NCBI GenBank assembly: GCA_003105035.1
Contig: PQAL01000005.1
Coordinates: 124,001-188,000 of the forward strand
Direction of reading: 5' to 3'
Length of the DNA: 64,000 nt
Source: Anaerolineales bacterium
GTDB lineage: Bacteria; Chloroflexota; Anaerolineae; Anaerolineales; UBA4823
Made by a program: the position numbers and the translations under genes. The stretch's first letter is position 1. Every line of letters begins with the position of its first letter. A model generated the notes under the pieces. That model saw only the letters and a list, made by a program, of their open reading frames with translations. It was not told where the DNA came from and did not search any database. Of this stretch, positions 26,784 to 36,349 are shown piece after piece.

Positions 26784-27871
26784 GCGCGCACCTCCTGGAT
26801 GCTCCGCCGGCTCACTCGCCATTCGAGTAATCGGGCCAGAATATTGAGCAGCAGGGTAATGACGAATAAGATTAACCCGATCTCGATCAAGGCCTGTGTG
26901 TGAAGAGGTGACGCCGCTTCAGCGAATTCGTTGGCAATGATGCTAGACATCGTATACCCCGGCCTCAATAGTGATAATGAACCGCCAATGCTATTGCCAA
27001 CCACCATAGTGACCGCCATCGTCTCCCCTAGTGCTCGACCAAGTCCCAGGATCACTGCTCCAAGGATACCGGAAAGCCCGTAAGGGATGAGTACTTTCGA
27101 TATGGTCTCCCACTGTGTGGAGCCTAACGCCAATGAAGCTTCCCTTTGTGCACTCGGGATTGCCAGCAATACATCGCGGGTGATAGCGGTGATAGTCGGT
27201 ATGATCATGATGCTTAAGATTAATGCCGCTGCCAGCAAGCTTGCCCCACTGGAGGGTACTGGCCCGTGTAGGAACAAGTTCAGTACTGGGAGTTTACCCA
27301 GGGTAGCGCCCAGGAAATTCCCTGAAGGCGCGACAACTTTAGGCAAGAAAACGAAGATACCCCACAGACCATAGATTACCGAAGGGATGGCTGCCAGCAG
27401 CTCAAACATCCCCCCTATTGTGATGCGCAGCTTCTCAGGGCATAACTCTGCCAGGAAGATCGCCGCTCCCAGGCTGATCGGTACCGCTATTACCAACGAT
27501 AAAAGAGAGGATATGATTGTCCCATAAATAAAAGGCCAGGCCTGGAATTCGCTACTCACCGGATTCCACGAAGCATCATTGGTTGGTTTAAGAAAATTGA
27601 GTCCGAAAGCTGAGCGTGCCCCGGCTGAATCCTTCCAAAGTAAAACACCCACCATTATCACTAATACGATCGTTAATACAGCCATCGAGATAGTCAACGT
27701 GTTCCACGGCCGGTCCCCGTAATGGAGCATGCGCCGTAACCGGACTGGCCATGCACCTCCTGGAAGTCGGTTATCGATACGGGGTGTACGATGTTGATCG
27801 TTGGTTTTCATTGTGTGTACATCTAACCTGCGCTGTTCCCCCCAATCAGTGGGTTGCACAATATTCTTCAC
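26780..27871 (-). CDS. pstC: Phosphate ABC transporter permease PstC
   Basis: This inner-membrane permease has six helices after a cytoplasmic N-terminus of about 60 residues. The EAA loop is QREASLALGSTQWETI. The start is uncertain. The GTG at 27871 has GAGGTGAG 7 bases upstream and gives 363 residues; another GTG is 4 codons earlier and an ATG lies at 27811. It follows pstS by under 40 bases and overlaps pstA by 4 bases. Confidence 0.93.
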   Translation of the reverse strand: MKNIVQPTDWGEQRRLDVHTMKTNDQHRTPRIDNRLPGGAWPVRLRRMLHYGDRPWNTLTISMAVLTIVLVIMVGVLLWKDSAGARSAFGLNFLKPTNDASWNPVSSEFQAWPFIYGTIISSLLSLVIAVPISLGAAIFLAELCPEKLRITIGGMFELLAAIPSVIYGLWGIFVFLPKVVAPSGNFLGATLGKLPVLNLFLHGPVPSSGASLLAAALILSIMIIPTITAITRDVLLAIPSAQREASLALGSTQWETISKVLIPYGLSGILGAVILGLGRALGETMAVTMVVGNSIGGSLSLLRPGYTMSSIIANEFAEAASPLHTQALIEIGLILFVITLLLNILARLLEWRVSRRSIQEVRA

Positions 27872-27908
27872 TGTGCAACTCACCTCAACAGGATAATGCA
27901 GTGCTCGA

Positions 27909-29015
27909 TTATGGTTTTACAGGTGCGCCATTACAGGTGACTTCACCTAACTTTGCCAGCACCTGCGTTTGTACAGCCTCAGGCAAGACAGAATATCCCA
28001 AGTTAGCTGCCCTACTGGCTGCACTTGCATCGGTGAGAGACCAATTGAAGTATTGCACTAGCTTTTGAGCTTTGCCGCAATCAGTCATGCTGGAGGTGTG
28101 CAGGATGATATAGGTGTATCCCGCAATAGGCCAACTGTTGGCACCCGCCCCATTCACAATTGTATTGGTTAACTTATCGGTGAATGTGTCGGCATAATCG
28201 TTCATCGCTGATGCCAGGCTGTCTGCATTGGCCGTCACTGTTTTGCCTGCCTTGTTAACCATATTGACATAAGGGATCTTGTTGGCAATGGCATACGAAA
28301 GCTCGACATAGCCAATCGAATTGGGGGTGTTCTGCACCGCTGCAGCTACACCCTGATTGCCTTTACCTCCGATACCATTACCAGCCTTATCCACCGGCCA
28401 TTCCACCGATGACCCAGCACCAACGCTGTTCTTCCATTCATCACTAAAGGATGACAAAGCCTTGGTAAAGATTTCAGTGGTGCCAGAACCATCCGAGCGG
28501 TGTACTGCCGTGATGGTAGCATCGGGGAACACCAAACCCGGATTGAGCGCCACGATTGCTGGATCATTCCATTTTGTGATTTTACCTGAGTAGATGCCGA
28601 CCAGGCTAGCACTGTCCAGGGTGACCGTTTGGGTAATACCTTCGATATTGTAAATAGGGACCACCGCGCCTGCCAGCATGGGGTACATCTGCAGGTCCTT
28701 CCCAGCAGCGTACTCTTCATCGTTTAGGAGTGAGTCGGATCCAGCAAAATCGACAGTATTGTCGAGGATGGCCTTCTTACCGCCCCCAGAGCCGATGCCC
28801 TGGTAATTCAATGTTACCGATGGGTCTACATACTGGTAGGCATAGATCCACTCAGTATACACAGGCAGCGGGAAGGTTGCACCCGCACCGTTGATCTGCA
28901 CCGATCCAGCCGGCAGTGAAATAGTTGCTGGGGTAGTGGGCGTGCTGCCGCATGCGCTCAGCAGGATGGTAAAGGTCGTTAATACCGTGAATAGTAGAAT
29001 CGTTTTTCTTTGCAT
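27909..29015 (-). CDS. pstS: Phosphate-binding lipoprotein PstS
   Basis: This 368-residue extracytoplasmic phosphate receptor has a lipoprotein signal ending in LLSAC (Cys22). Phosphate-site motifs are visible: GAGATFPLP near residue 45, YQGIGSGGGKKA and HRSDGSGTTEIFTKAL. The start is the ATG at 29015 because it follows AAGGA at 8 bases; an earlier in-frame ATG at 29039 lacks a ribosome site. Regulation by the array at 29061-29122 is likely. Confidence 0.95.
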   Translation of the reverse strand: MQRKTILLFTVLTTFTILLSACGSTPTTPATISLPAGSVQINGAGATFPLPVYTEWIYAYQYVDPSVTLNYQGIGSGGGKKAILDNTVDFAGSDSLLNDEEYAAGKDLQMYPMLAGAVVPIYNIEGITQTVTLDSASLVGIYSGKITKWNDPAIVALNPGLVFPDATITAVHRSDGSGTTEIFTKALSSFSDEWKNSVGAGSSVEWPVDKAGNGIGGKGNQGVAAAVQNTPNSIGYVELSYAIANKIPYVNMVNKAGKTVTANADSLASAMNDYADTFTDKLTNTIVNGAGANSWPIAGYTYIILHTSSMTDCGKAQKLVQYFNWSLTDASAASRAANLGYSVLPEAVQTQVLAKLGEVTCNGAPVKP

Positions 29016-29060
29016 TTTTAGTTTCCTTATAGTTTTCATATGACCTATCTTATCTTGGAT

Positions 29061-29122
29061 GGATTAACAACCCATCAAGACCAAGTTAATAGATCGTCAT
29101 TGATTTGTAATCATTTGGTTAA
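29061..29122 (-). promoter_or_regulatory. Pho-box-like direct-repeat array upstream of pstS
   Basis: Read on the minus strand, six consecutive 11-base steps begin TTAAC, ATTAC, ATGAC, TTAAC, TTGAT and TTAAT. The three best copies (starting at 29122, 29089 and 29067) are exactly 33 and 22 bases apart. An 11-bp period of TTAAC-like words is how PhoB/PhoP regulators bind. A TAAGAT -10-like element follows at 29052-29047, about 30 bases before the pstS start, so the array would take the place of a -35. Confidence 0.65.
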
Positions 29123-29227
29123 TAAACTGGCAAAGGATGGCGCTATTTCGAAGTCATTTTCCCCCATGTCATTTCATAAATTAAAAAGAACTGCGATCTT
29201 ACTCGCAGTTGTAGATATCTTAAAAAG

Positions 29228-30979
29228 TTATGCTTTTGGAATTGTGAAGTAGAAGACGCTGCCTTTTCCCAACTGGCTCTCCACCCATATCCTACCCCCA
29301 TGGGCTTCAACCAGGTGGCGTGCGATCGCTAAACCCAAACCAGTTCCTGAAGTGGCCCTTGAACGGTCCACTTTATAAAAACGCTCGAAGATGCGTGGAA
29401 TGTCATCACCTGCAATGCCAATTCCGTTATCTTCAACCGTAAAGTAAATTTCATGCTCGTGCTCCAGCACCCTTACCTTTACCTCTCCACCCGATGGTGT
29501 GAATTTGATTGCGTTATGCAGCAGGTTAACCAGAACTTGCTGTATCCGGGTAGCGTCAGCCATAACCTGCGGTATGTCATCTGCACATTCGATAGAAAGG
29601 CTGAGCCCCTGGCGCTCTGCCTGCAGTCGCAATCGATCAACAGCCGGGGTGATGATTTCTTTAGGGTGGGTTGGAATAATAATAAGCGGTACCCGCCCTG
29701 ATTCGATCCGTGAGAGTTCCAGGAGCTCATTGACCATCAGGCTGAGTGCGTCAACCTCCGTTTCGATTTGCTCCAAGAAACGCCGCGCAGCCAGCGGGTC
29801 GTCCAGTGCACCTGTCTGCAATGTTTCTGTGAGCGCTTTAAGCGCCGCTAAAGGTGTGCGTAACTCATGCGAGACGTTGCTAACGAAATCACGCCGTATG
29901 GTTTCGGTTTGACGCTGCCGGGTCAGGTCTTGGAATAGCAACAATGTTGCCCCAGGTAGCGCCGGGCTCAGTGATGTCGCAATCCCTTGTAGTGAGAGCC
30001 TTCGGCCGATTTCAAAATCGAGCCGTTGGGCTTTTCCCTCTACCTGGCACTGCTGCCACATCTCCACCGGCTGATGATGCCGGACAACTTCAATAAGTGG
30101 TTTCCCAATTACACTTTCTGGTGTGATGGAAAACATTCTCATTGCCGCGGGGTTGATTAATTGGACCGCTCCTTGGCTATCCACGATCAACACTCCATCC
30201 GTCATTTTTTCCATAACCGCGTTCAGCGTCGCTCGTTCTGACGTAAGATCATTAATTTGCTTGCTCAGCTGGACTGACATGCTGTGAAATGCGTGAGCCA
30301 GTTGGCTGATCTCATCGTTATCACCTTGAATTGTCTGCTCCGTTTGAGTAGAGGCCGCAATCTGCCAGGCGGTTCGTGTTAGTTCAACCACAGGTCGGGT
30401 GATTCGGCCGGCAATCACCATGGCCATCAATACCGCCACGATGGTAACCAGCACGGTGACCACTACCAGGATACGTTGTAGGCTGGCAATACTGGCCGAT
30501 ACTTGCTCGAGGGGCAGCGCCAGCCGAACGATCGCCAGCGCTTGGCTGCCCTGATCGATCCGCACAGCCGTGTAGAGCATATCCATGCTTATGGTCTGGC
30601 TGTAGCGGATACTGCTGCCTGTGCCTTCCGATAGGGCCGCGATTACCTCCGGGCGATCGCTATGATTGGGCATGGTTGAGCTGGCCTGCTGTGATTCACC
30701 TAACACTGTCCCTGTCGGAGAAATAACGGTCACTCGGGCGTTTAAAGTGTCCGCCCACTGCTTAGCCTGGCTGTCAAGATGGGCTTCCCCACCCCCTGCC
30801 TGAAGGTTTGGGGCCAAAACATCACCCACCATGCGCGCTTCTGTGGCAAGCTTCGCTTCCAGGTTATCAATGTAAGTCTGCCGGATGAATCTGGAGAGGT
30901 AAATACCCAACGCTAACATCGTGACTACGATTAATACCCCATAGGGTATGGCAATTCGCCAGCGTATTGATCGAAACAT
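29228..30979 (-). CDS. phoR: Phosphate-sensing histidine kinase PhoR
   Basis: This 583-residue kinase has a first membrane helix (about 8-30), an extracytoplasmic sensor region (31-165), a second helix (about 168-192), HAMP (about 192-245), a PAS domain (about 250-350), and HisKA with the phospho-acceptor His371 in SHELRTP. The ATPase domain has the N box HNAIKFTPSGG, G boxes DNGIGIAG and GTGLGLAI. It lies 6 bases downstream of phoB. It phosphorylates PhoB when phosphate is low, under control of Pst and PhoU. Confidence 0.94.
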   Translation of the reverse strand: MFRSIRWRIAIPYGVLIVVTMLALGIYLSRFIRQTYIDNLEAKLATEARMVGDVLAPNLQAGGGEAHLDSQAKQWADTLNARVTVISPTGTVLGESQQASSTMPNHSDRPEVIAALSEGTGSSIRYSQTISMDMLYTAVRIDQGSQALAIVRLALPLEQVSASIASLQRILVVVTVLVTIVAVLMAMVIAGRITRPVVELTRTAWQIAASTQTEQTIQGDNDEISQLAHAFHSMSVQLSKQINDLTSERATLNAVMEKMTDGVLIVDSQGAVQLINPAAMRMFSITPESVIGKPLIEVVRHHQPVEMWQQCQVEGKAQRLDFEIGRRLSLQGIATSLSPALPGATLLLFQDLTRQRQTETIRRDFVSNVSHELRTPLAALKALTETLQTGALDDPLAARRFLEQIETEVDALSLMVNELLELSRIESGRVPLIIIPTHPKEIITPAVDRLRLQAERQGLSLSIECADDIPQVMADATRIQQVLVNLLHNAIKFTPSGGEVKVRVLEHEHEIYFTVEDNGIGIAGDDIPRIFERFYKVDRSRATSGTGLGLAIARHLVEAHGGRIWVESQLGKGSVFYFTIPKA

Positions 30980-30985
30980 GCATTA

Positions 30986-31690
30986 TTATCCTTCGAAGCG
31001 GTAGCCCGATCCGCGCACGGTCACCAACCGTGTAGGGTTAGCCGCGTCTACTTCGATCTTTTCTCTCAACCAATGCACATGCACATCCACCGTTCGCGTA
31101 CCGCCACCATATTCCCAGCCCCACACACGCTCAAGCAAGAACTGCCTCGAAAGTGCCTGTCTGTAATGCTGGGCCATGAATAGGAGCAAATCGAATTCCT
31201 TAGGTTTCAGGTTGATGGGCGCATGTTCCATCAACACTTCGCGACGGCTAACATCGATGGTTAAGTTCCCAAAGGTTAGCCTATCCTGGGAAACCTCTTC
31301 CTGTTTACCCTCTGCTTCCTGGCGGATCAAGCGATCGCGGCGCAGGTGAGCTTTCACACGCGCCATCAACTCGCGCATGCTGAAAGGTTTGGTGATGTAA
31401 TCATCAGCACCAATCTCCAGGCCAATCACCCTGTCAATTTCATCATCACGAGCGGTCAAGATCAGAATTGGGATGTTCATCTCCTGGCGTACAAGGCGAC
31501 AGACTTCAATTCCATCCATTCCCGGTAGCATCAGGTCGAGCAGGATCAGGTCAGGGTGGATTTTTCGGGCTGCTTGCAGCCCCGCCAATCCATTCCCCTC
31601 TGCTTGGACGGTATAATCATCTCGAGTAAGGTTATATACCAACGTTTCGCGCAGTGCTGTATCATCTTCGATTACAAGGATAGTAGCCAT
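30986..31690 (-). CDS. phoB: Phosphate response regulator PhoB/PhoP (OmpR family)
   Basis: This 234-residue regulator has a receiver domain with acidic residues E8, D9 and D10, the phospho-acceptor Asp52 in LLDLMLPG and Lys in ITKPFS (about 103), and a winged-helix DNA-binding domain (about 135-232, GTRTVDVHVHWLREKI). It is the first gene of phoB-phoR-pstSCAB-phoU and the natural ligand of the repeat array at 29061-29122. Confidence 0.94.
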   Translation of the reverse strand: MATILVIEDDTALRETLVYNLTRDDYTVQAEGNGLAGLQAARKIHPDLILLDLMLPGMDGIEVCRLVRQEMNIPILILTARDDEIDRVIGLEIGADDYITKPFSMRELMARVKAHLRRDRLIRQEAEGKQEEVSQDRLTFGNLTIDVSRREVLMEHAPINLKPKEFDLLLFMAQHYRQALSRQFLLERVWGWEYGGGTRTVDVHVHWLREKIEVDAANPTRLVTVRGSGYRFEG

Positions 31691-31734
31691 CGCATCATCA
31701 CTTTTAAAATCTAAGACGTAATTCTGATATCATT

Positions 31735-32445
31735 TTACCCCATGCTCCGATCATTCGGTTTCTCGCCTCTCACGTAGATATAATAAATCGCCTCCCCAAG
31801 CCTGGTATCTTGGTCATCCAACAGGTATGCGTAGCCCTGCCAGTGCGAGATAGCCCTATCTGCTTCGCGTCGCTCCTCCCACACCGGGCGCAGGATGGAT
31901 GTAAGGTCTGCTACTTCTACGTGAATCAGACCCGCCTCAGCCATCCAGGCCCGAAACTCGTCTTGCGTTCCTTCACACAGGGTATCCAATCCGATAATTT
32001 CCAGATCTTCTCTGACTGACTGCGGTATAGGTTTGGTCACGATCACATCGGTCAGGATCATCCTGCCTCCTGGTATAAGCACGCGGTTCATTTCTACCTG
32101 GCTAATCTGGGTGGGTGAGCTTGTGGGGTAGACGATGAATTCGCTTACCACGGCATCGAAACTTGCCTCATCCATTGGGATGCGATCCATCTCGGCTGGC
32201 AGGAATTCCACCATCCCGTCCAGGCCCATCTCGTGCGCTGCCCGCCTGGAAAGCTCGAGTGCTTCTGGGTCCAGCTCAAGGCCGGTCACCTTGCCCACTT
32301 CCATCATCTCAGCCAGGCGGATGGCTACTTCCCCGCCTGCGCTGCACACCACGAGGATGCGTTTGCCGTCCACTGGTGCCAGGTCAGCCGATAGCTGTTC
32401 CAGGATTGGGCTTAAGCGATCGATTTCATTGCGGTTCCATTTCAT
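31735..32445 (-). CDS. Class I SAM-dependent methyltransferase
   Basis: This 236-residue Rossmann-fold methyltransferase has the SAM-binding motif I RILVVCSAGGEVAIRLAE (about 31-48), motif II acidic residue in VTGLELDPEALELS and a DAVVSEFIVYPTS motif IV. The substrate is unknown; the fold resembles UbiE/small-molecule methyltransferases. The ATG at 32445 has GGAGG 5 bases upstream and sits one base after the stop of the preceding gene, so the two are coupled. Confidence 0.82.
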   Translation of the reverse strand: MKWNRNEIDRLSPILEQLSADLAPVDGKRILVVCSAGGEVAIRLAEMMEVGKVTGLELDPEALELSRRAAHEMGLDGMVEFLPAEMDRIPMDEASFDAVVSEFIVYPTSSPTQISQVEMNRVLIPGGRMILTDVIVTKPIPQSVREDLEIIGLDTLCEGTQDEFRAWMAEAGLIHVEVADLTSILRPVWEERREADRAISHWQGYAYLLDDQDTRLGEAIYYIYVRGEKPNDRSMG

Positions 32446-32446
32446 T

Positions 32447-33580
32447 TCAGCCTCCACTGTTCCTGCTCACCTTGATACCCATACGCTCCATGTCACTCAT
32501 AAATCGGGAAGGTTCAACACATAGGGCTTGCCACCATAAGCCCGGTCTTGCAGTCGTCCCATCCAGGTATTGCAGCAGGCAGGCGGCCACCGGGATGGCG
32601 GTGAACATATACCCATCGCCATGAGAAATATTGATGCGCACAATCGTGGATTGGCCATCTTTACGCCCGGAAGCATCCACTTGCAGCATGGTGGCAAATG
32701 GGGGCTTTGAAAATGCCTTCAAACCCCAATGCATCCATCTTGCCATCGGTTTTTCGGCTGCTTTAGGTGAGAGCTTCATCGCAACCATGGCCACCGGCAT
32801 GATCACCCAATCGGTAAACCAATTAAAACTGCCAACGTAAAAACCCGTATCCCGCAATGCAGGGTATAAAGCCGGAAGCGCCCGCATTTCTTCCAGCAGC
32901 ATAGGAGCACAAGCCTGCCTGCCAAATTCAGATCCAAAGTCCATTTTAATATAGTCCGATGTGCTCACCCAGCTCAGCCGTTTCCATCGCCCAGCTGTAT
33001 AAATTGACATTTCAAAGTCATTCATCAAGTCCAACAATTCAATAATCGTTGAATCAGCTACTTCCAGATTCCTCCAGTCTTGTTTGATCACACTGCCTAC
33101 CCGCGCGAGTTCGATCTCGTCGAAGAACTGCGCCGCATAGCGAACCATGAACGCTGGCAATCCGGGATGAAATCCACCATCGGTGATAAAGCAACAACCT
33201 GCTTGTTGGATCAATGTTTCAATTTCTTTGAGGAATCTTATTTTTCGGGACGAATATTGGATATCCAGGTAGCCAATCCTGGCGTCCAGTGCAGCTTGGG
33301 CTGCCAGGGGAATATACTCCGTGGTGGATGATGCCAACACGACAAAATCGACCCCTTCGAATGCAGAGTGTAAACTCTTCACGTCCGCAGCCTCGACTTG
33401 AATACCCTTCACACGATTGCCTTCAAATTCGCGATTGAATTCACTGGCCAGATTCTGTGCTTTTTCGAGATTACGCCCACCAAGCGCCAGGTTTACTTCA
33501 GAATTTTGTAGAAGCAGACGTGATAATGGTCTACCAGTATTGCCAGAGCCTCCCATAATTAAAATGGTTGGTTGCTTCAC
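32447..33580 (-). CDS. Saccharopine dehydrogenase-like NAD(P)-binding enzyme
   Basis: This 377-residue protein has the N-terminal nucleotide-binding motif LIMGGSGNTGRPLSRLLL (about 6-23) of saccharopine dehydrogenase/trans-acting enoyl reductase-type proteins, and NLALGGRNLEKAQNLA. The substrate half ends with a region (GDGYMFTAIPVAACLLQYLDG) seen in this broad family. The reaction is unknown; relatives include lysine-pathway enzymes and lipid reductases. It is coupled to the methyltransferase 31735-32445. Confidence 0.8.
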   Translation of the reverse strand: MKQPTILIMGGSGNTGRPLSRLLLQNSEVNLALGGRNLEKAQNLASEFNREFEGNRVKGIQVEAADVKSLHSAFEGVDFVVLASSTTEYIPLAAQAALDARIGYLDIQYSSRKIRFLKEIETLIQQAGCCFITDGGFHPGLPAFMVRYAAQFFDEIELARVGSVIKQDWRNLEVADSTIIELLDLMNDFEMSIYTAGRWKRLSWVSTSDYIKMDFGSEFGRQACAPMLLEEMRALPALYPALRDTGFYVGSFNWFTDWVIMPVAMVAMKLSPKAAEKPMARWMHWGLKAFSKPPFATMLQVDASGRKDGQSTIVRINISHGDGYMFTAIPVAACLLQYLDGTTARPGLWWQALCVEPSRFMSDMERMGIKVSRNSGG

Positions 33581-33679
33581 CTCTCCTCCAGTATGTAAAT
33601 GATTTTCGTGTTCAAAAGATTACTGGTATCAAGCGCCATGAGGTCTTGCAATAAGCCTCCCATTCCACCCAGAACTCCT

Positions 33680-33712
33680 TTCGCATCCGCGTTTCTTCGC
33701 CTCGGATGCGGA
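33680..33712. repeat. Inverted repeat (CGCATCCG/CGGATGCG)
   Basis: An eight-base perfect stem encloses 13 bases in the spacer between the squalene-cyclase-fold gene and the saccharopine-dehydrogenase-like gene. There is no U-tract. It could be a weak terminator for the upstream minus-strand gene. Confidence 0.35.
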
Positions 33713-33773
33713 AAAGCAAGGTCGCCAAGAAGAATATTACTGCTCTGCCCGCTTTCCTGATCCTCATCCAGTC

Positions 33774-34601
33774 TTATTCGCCTCCGATTGGTGTACTGAA
33801 GAAACCATACCGCTTCAGTACTTTGATGGCCTGGATGGTTGCGCCGACGGCAAAATTCTCCCCATCTTCTGCCGCCCAGCTGCCGTCTTCTTTCTGGCGT
33901 TGCAATAGCTGCGCGAGGCACACACTTACAAAAGGGTGTTCACCGGTCAGGCCTCCCCGACTCAGGCAGTCCACAGCCCAGGCAATCTGGCTGTCGTCAA
34001 GCTCGGATGTAGGGGTATTTGCCAGCACTTTCAAGCCCATGTCGGCAATATTTCGATAGCGTGTGCCTGACATCAAGAAAACGCTGGTGGCGATCCAGGT
34101 GGTATGCAGGTATCCATAGAACTTCCCCGTTTCATCTTGATTTCTGATCAGGAAGTGGATCGCCTTGCGGAAATTGGGCAGCCCTGTATATCCCCCCAGA
34201 ACCAGCCAGTAGGTAGCATAAGCCGATAAGTAAAGGATCGTCTTTGGGTCATTCAGCTGGTTCCATGCCGGAAGCTCATATTGCGCGATGTATGGGTTTT
34301 CATTCCAGCTTCCATCTGCTTGCTGGCTGGTTACCAGGAAGGAATACGCATGTTTACCTGCCTGCGAGGCCAGCAAATCCAGTTCTTCCAGCCACCACAG
34401 CGCGACTGTGGTTTCGTTGATCGTGCTCAAATTCCCCTTGCGCATGCCAAAAGGATATCCACCATCAATATTTTGTAGCTCATTGAAATTGCGGATGACC
34501 TGGTAGTCGGGCTGCTTCCCATTTAGGATGCAATTCAGTCTGGCCTTTTCCAGCTCGGTACCTCGCTGTTGGATGTAAGCGATGGATTTTTGGACATCCA
34601 T
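33774..34601 (-). CDS. Squalene-cyclase/prenyltransferase-fold repeat protein
   Basis: This protein of about 275 residues is made of alpha-alpha barrel repeats. QW-like segments are visible (QQADGSWNENPY, QKEDGSWAAEDG), as in squalene-hopene cyclases and prenyltransferase beta subunits. It is less than half the length of a squalene-hopene cyclase and no DxDD catalytic motif is seen, so it is probably not a triterpene cyclase. The start is taken at the ATG at 34601 (GGGGA just upstream); the frame extends 14 codons further. It lies upstream of the saccharopine-dehydrogenase-like gene, with 193 bases between. Confidence 0.72.
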   Translation of the reverse strand: MDVQKSIAYIQQRGTELEKARLNCILNGKQPDYQVIRNFNELQNIDGGYPFGMRKGNLSTINETTVALWWLEELDLLASQAGKHAYSFLVTSQQADGSWNENPYIAQYELPAWNQLNDPKTILYLSAYATYWLVLGGYTGLPNFRKAIHFLIRNQDETGKFYGYLHTTWIATSVFLMSGTRYRNIADMGLKVLANTPTSELDDSQIAWAVDCLSRGGLTGEHPFVSVCLAQLLQRQKEDGSWAAEDGENFAVGATIQAIKVLKRYGFFSTPIGGE

Positions 34602-34913
34602 GATTCCCCGACCCCTATCTGCCTGCTCGGTCAGCATCAACAAATGGTTAATAAATCACATATGAGAACCTTCGGTTTAGATAATTTTACACCCCCGCTG
34701 CGCCTCATATGCAAATAGCCCTTTCAAGGAGGAATATTGTGCCATTAATACTCTTTAAGCTCGCATACGGGATAATGGAGTAAAATTCTTTCTGAATTCT
34801 GACTTTTGGGGTTTGATGGCGAGCTTCGCTTGCTGCAGACCCAAAGTTTATTGCTCGTTGAGCTGGTGATAGCCGCTTGAATTACCGGCCATCACTTACC
34901 AATTGGAAACATT

Positions 34914-35846
34914 ATGTCTTTTACACCTACACGCGACCGGGTTGATCCCGAAAAAACACCCACCCCACCTCTCCGCCGACCCGACTGGATCAAGGTTCGC
35001 GCTCCTACGGGTGAGACCTATGAATGGCTGCAGGGCTTGATGAGAAAAAAAGCCTTGCACACCGTCTGTGAAGAAGCCATGTGCCCCAATCTTGGCGAAT
35101 GCTGGGGTTCTGGCACGGCTACCTTCCTTATGCTAGGTGATGTCTGCACCCGTACCTGCGGGTTTTGCGATATTAAGCACGGCCAGCCCAGTCCACTGGA
35201 TTGGCTTGAGCCTGAGCGCGTGGCCCAGGCTGTGAAAGCCATGCAGCTTAAGCATGCCGTGATCACCAGCGTCAACCGCGATGACCGCAAGGATGGCGGT
35301 GCGCCAATTTTCGCCATGGTAATTCGCCGTATCCGCCAAATTTACCCGGGTTGCTCCATTGAAGTCTTGATCCCTGATTTCAAGGGCTCGCTTGAAGCCT
35401 TACAAATCGTCATGGCTGCCCGTCCTGAGATCCTCAACCACAACGTGGAGACTGTCCCCCGATTATTTAAAGCGGTCCAACCTCAAGATCACTTCGAATG
35501 GGCTGCTGCCACCCTCACCAACGCTAAAAGACTCGACCCCGAAGTCCTGACCAAGTCTGGCATCATGGTGGGTTTGGGCGAAACGATGGATGAGATCAAG
35601 GAGGTCATGCGCCACCAGCGTCGCTGGGGAGTTGATATCCTGACTGTCGGCCAGTACCTGCAGCCTAGCAAGAAGCATCTGCCCATCGAGCGCTACTATA
35701 CCCTGGAGGAATTCAACGAGATTAAGCAATTTGGTTTGAGCATCGGCTTTCAATGGGTGGAAAGTGGCCCACTGGTCAGATCTTCCTACCATGCCGCTGA
35801 GCAGGTACGTACGCTTAGCATTGTCCACCGAAAATTATACGGATAG
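34914..35846 (+). CDS. lipA: Lipoyl synthase
   Basis: This radical SAM enzyme inserts two sulfurs into protein-bound octanoyl groups. At 310 residues it is full length. The auxiliary cluster cysteines are C52, C57 and C63 ([12 protein letters not shown]), and the radical SAM cysteines are C78, C82 and C85 (CTRTCGFC). The C-terminal [10 protein letters not shown] with its cluster-ligating serine is present. No lipB or lipoate ligase gene is adjacent. Confidence 0.97.
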   Translation: MSFTPTRDRVDPEKTPTPPLRRPDWIKVRAPTGETYEWLQGLMRKKALHTVCEEAMCPNLGECWGSGTATFLMLGDVCTRTCGFCDIKHGQPSPLDWLEPERVAQAVKAMQLKHAVITSVNRDDRKDGGAPIFAMVIRRIRQIYPGCSIEVLIPDFKGSLEALQIVMAARPEILNHNVETVPRLFKAVQPQDHFEWAAATLTNAKRLDPEVLTKSGIMVGLGETMDEIKEVMRHQRRWGVDILTVGQYLQPSKKHLPIERYYTLEEFNEIKQFGLSIGFQWVESGPLVRSSYHAAEQVRTLSIVHRKLYG

Positions 35847-35854
35847 CCTGCTGT

Positions 35855-36349
35855 TCAAACAACGAGCAGGACCAAACCACCCATAACGATACCCAGGATC
35901 ATCCCTGCCACCACATCCGATAGGTAATGCACCCCCATGGCAACCCGCGCCAGTCCAACGAGCGGAGCCCAGATGATTAATACCAATCCCAGCCAGAGTG
36001 GTCCCAACCCGAGCATGACCACAGCCAGCATCATCGACCGCACCGCATGTCCAGATGGGAACGAGTGCGGGTCGGTGCTGCGGTAAAATTTCCCCCATTC
36101 ACCTTGCGGGCGGCTGCGCCTTACAGTGAATTTTATGATAAAAACCACCCCGGCAGTGATCAGGATTGATATGATCAGCACCAGGGCCAGGTGTTTCCAG
36201 TACTCACTCCCCCATAGCCATACGGCAGCTAACCCGGCTAGCCAGAACCATGAATCACCCGAATGTGCCAGGATGACTGCCAGCGTGCGTAGCGGACCGG
36301 GCTTTTCTGCAATACGCAAGCGCTCGGACAGGCGGGAGTCCAGTTCCAT
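35855..36349 (-). CDS. PAP2-family lipid phosphatase
   Basis: This 164-residue membrane phosphatase has the three PAP2 motifs: KFTVRRSRP (about 90-98), PSGHAVRS (about 115-122) and RVAMGVHYLSDVVAG. Likely substrates are phosphatidic acid, phosphatidylglycerophosphate or undecaprenyl diphosphate. The start ATG at 36349 overlaps the stop of the nucleotidyltransferase gene by one base, indicating coupling. Confidence 0.88.
   Translation of the reverse strand: MELDSRLSERLRIAEKPGPLRTLAVILAHSGDSWFWLAGLAAVWLWGSEYWKHLALVLIISILITAGVVFIIKFTVRRSRPQGEWGKFYRSTDPHSFPSGHAVRSMMLAVVMLGLGPLWLGLVLIIWAPLVGLARVAMGVHYLSDVVAGMILGIVMGGLVLLVV

Noticed and set aside
33577-33921. Minus-strand ORF overlapping the end of the squalene-cyclase-fold gene.
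   Set aside because: It is out of frame with the real gene and overlaps its conserved repeats, and nothing in it resembles a protein family.
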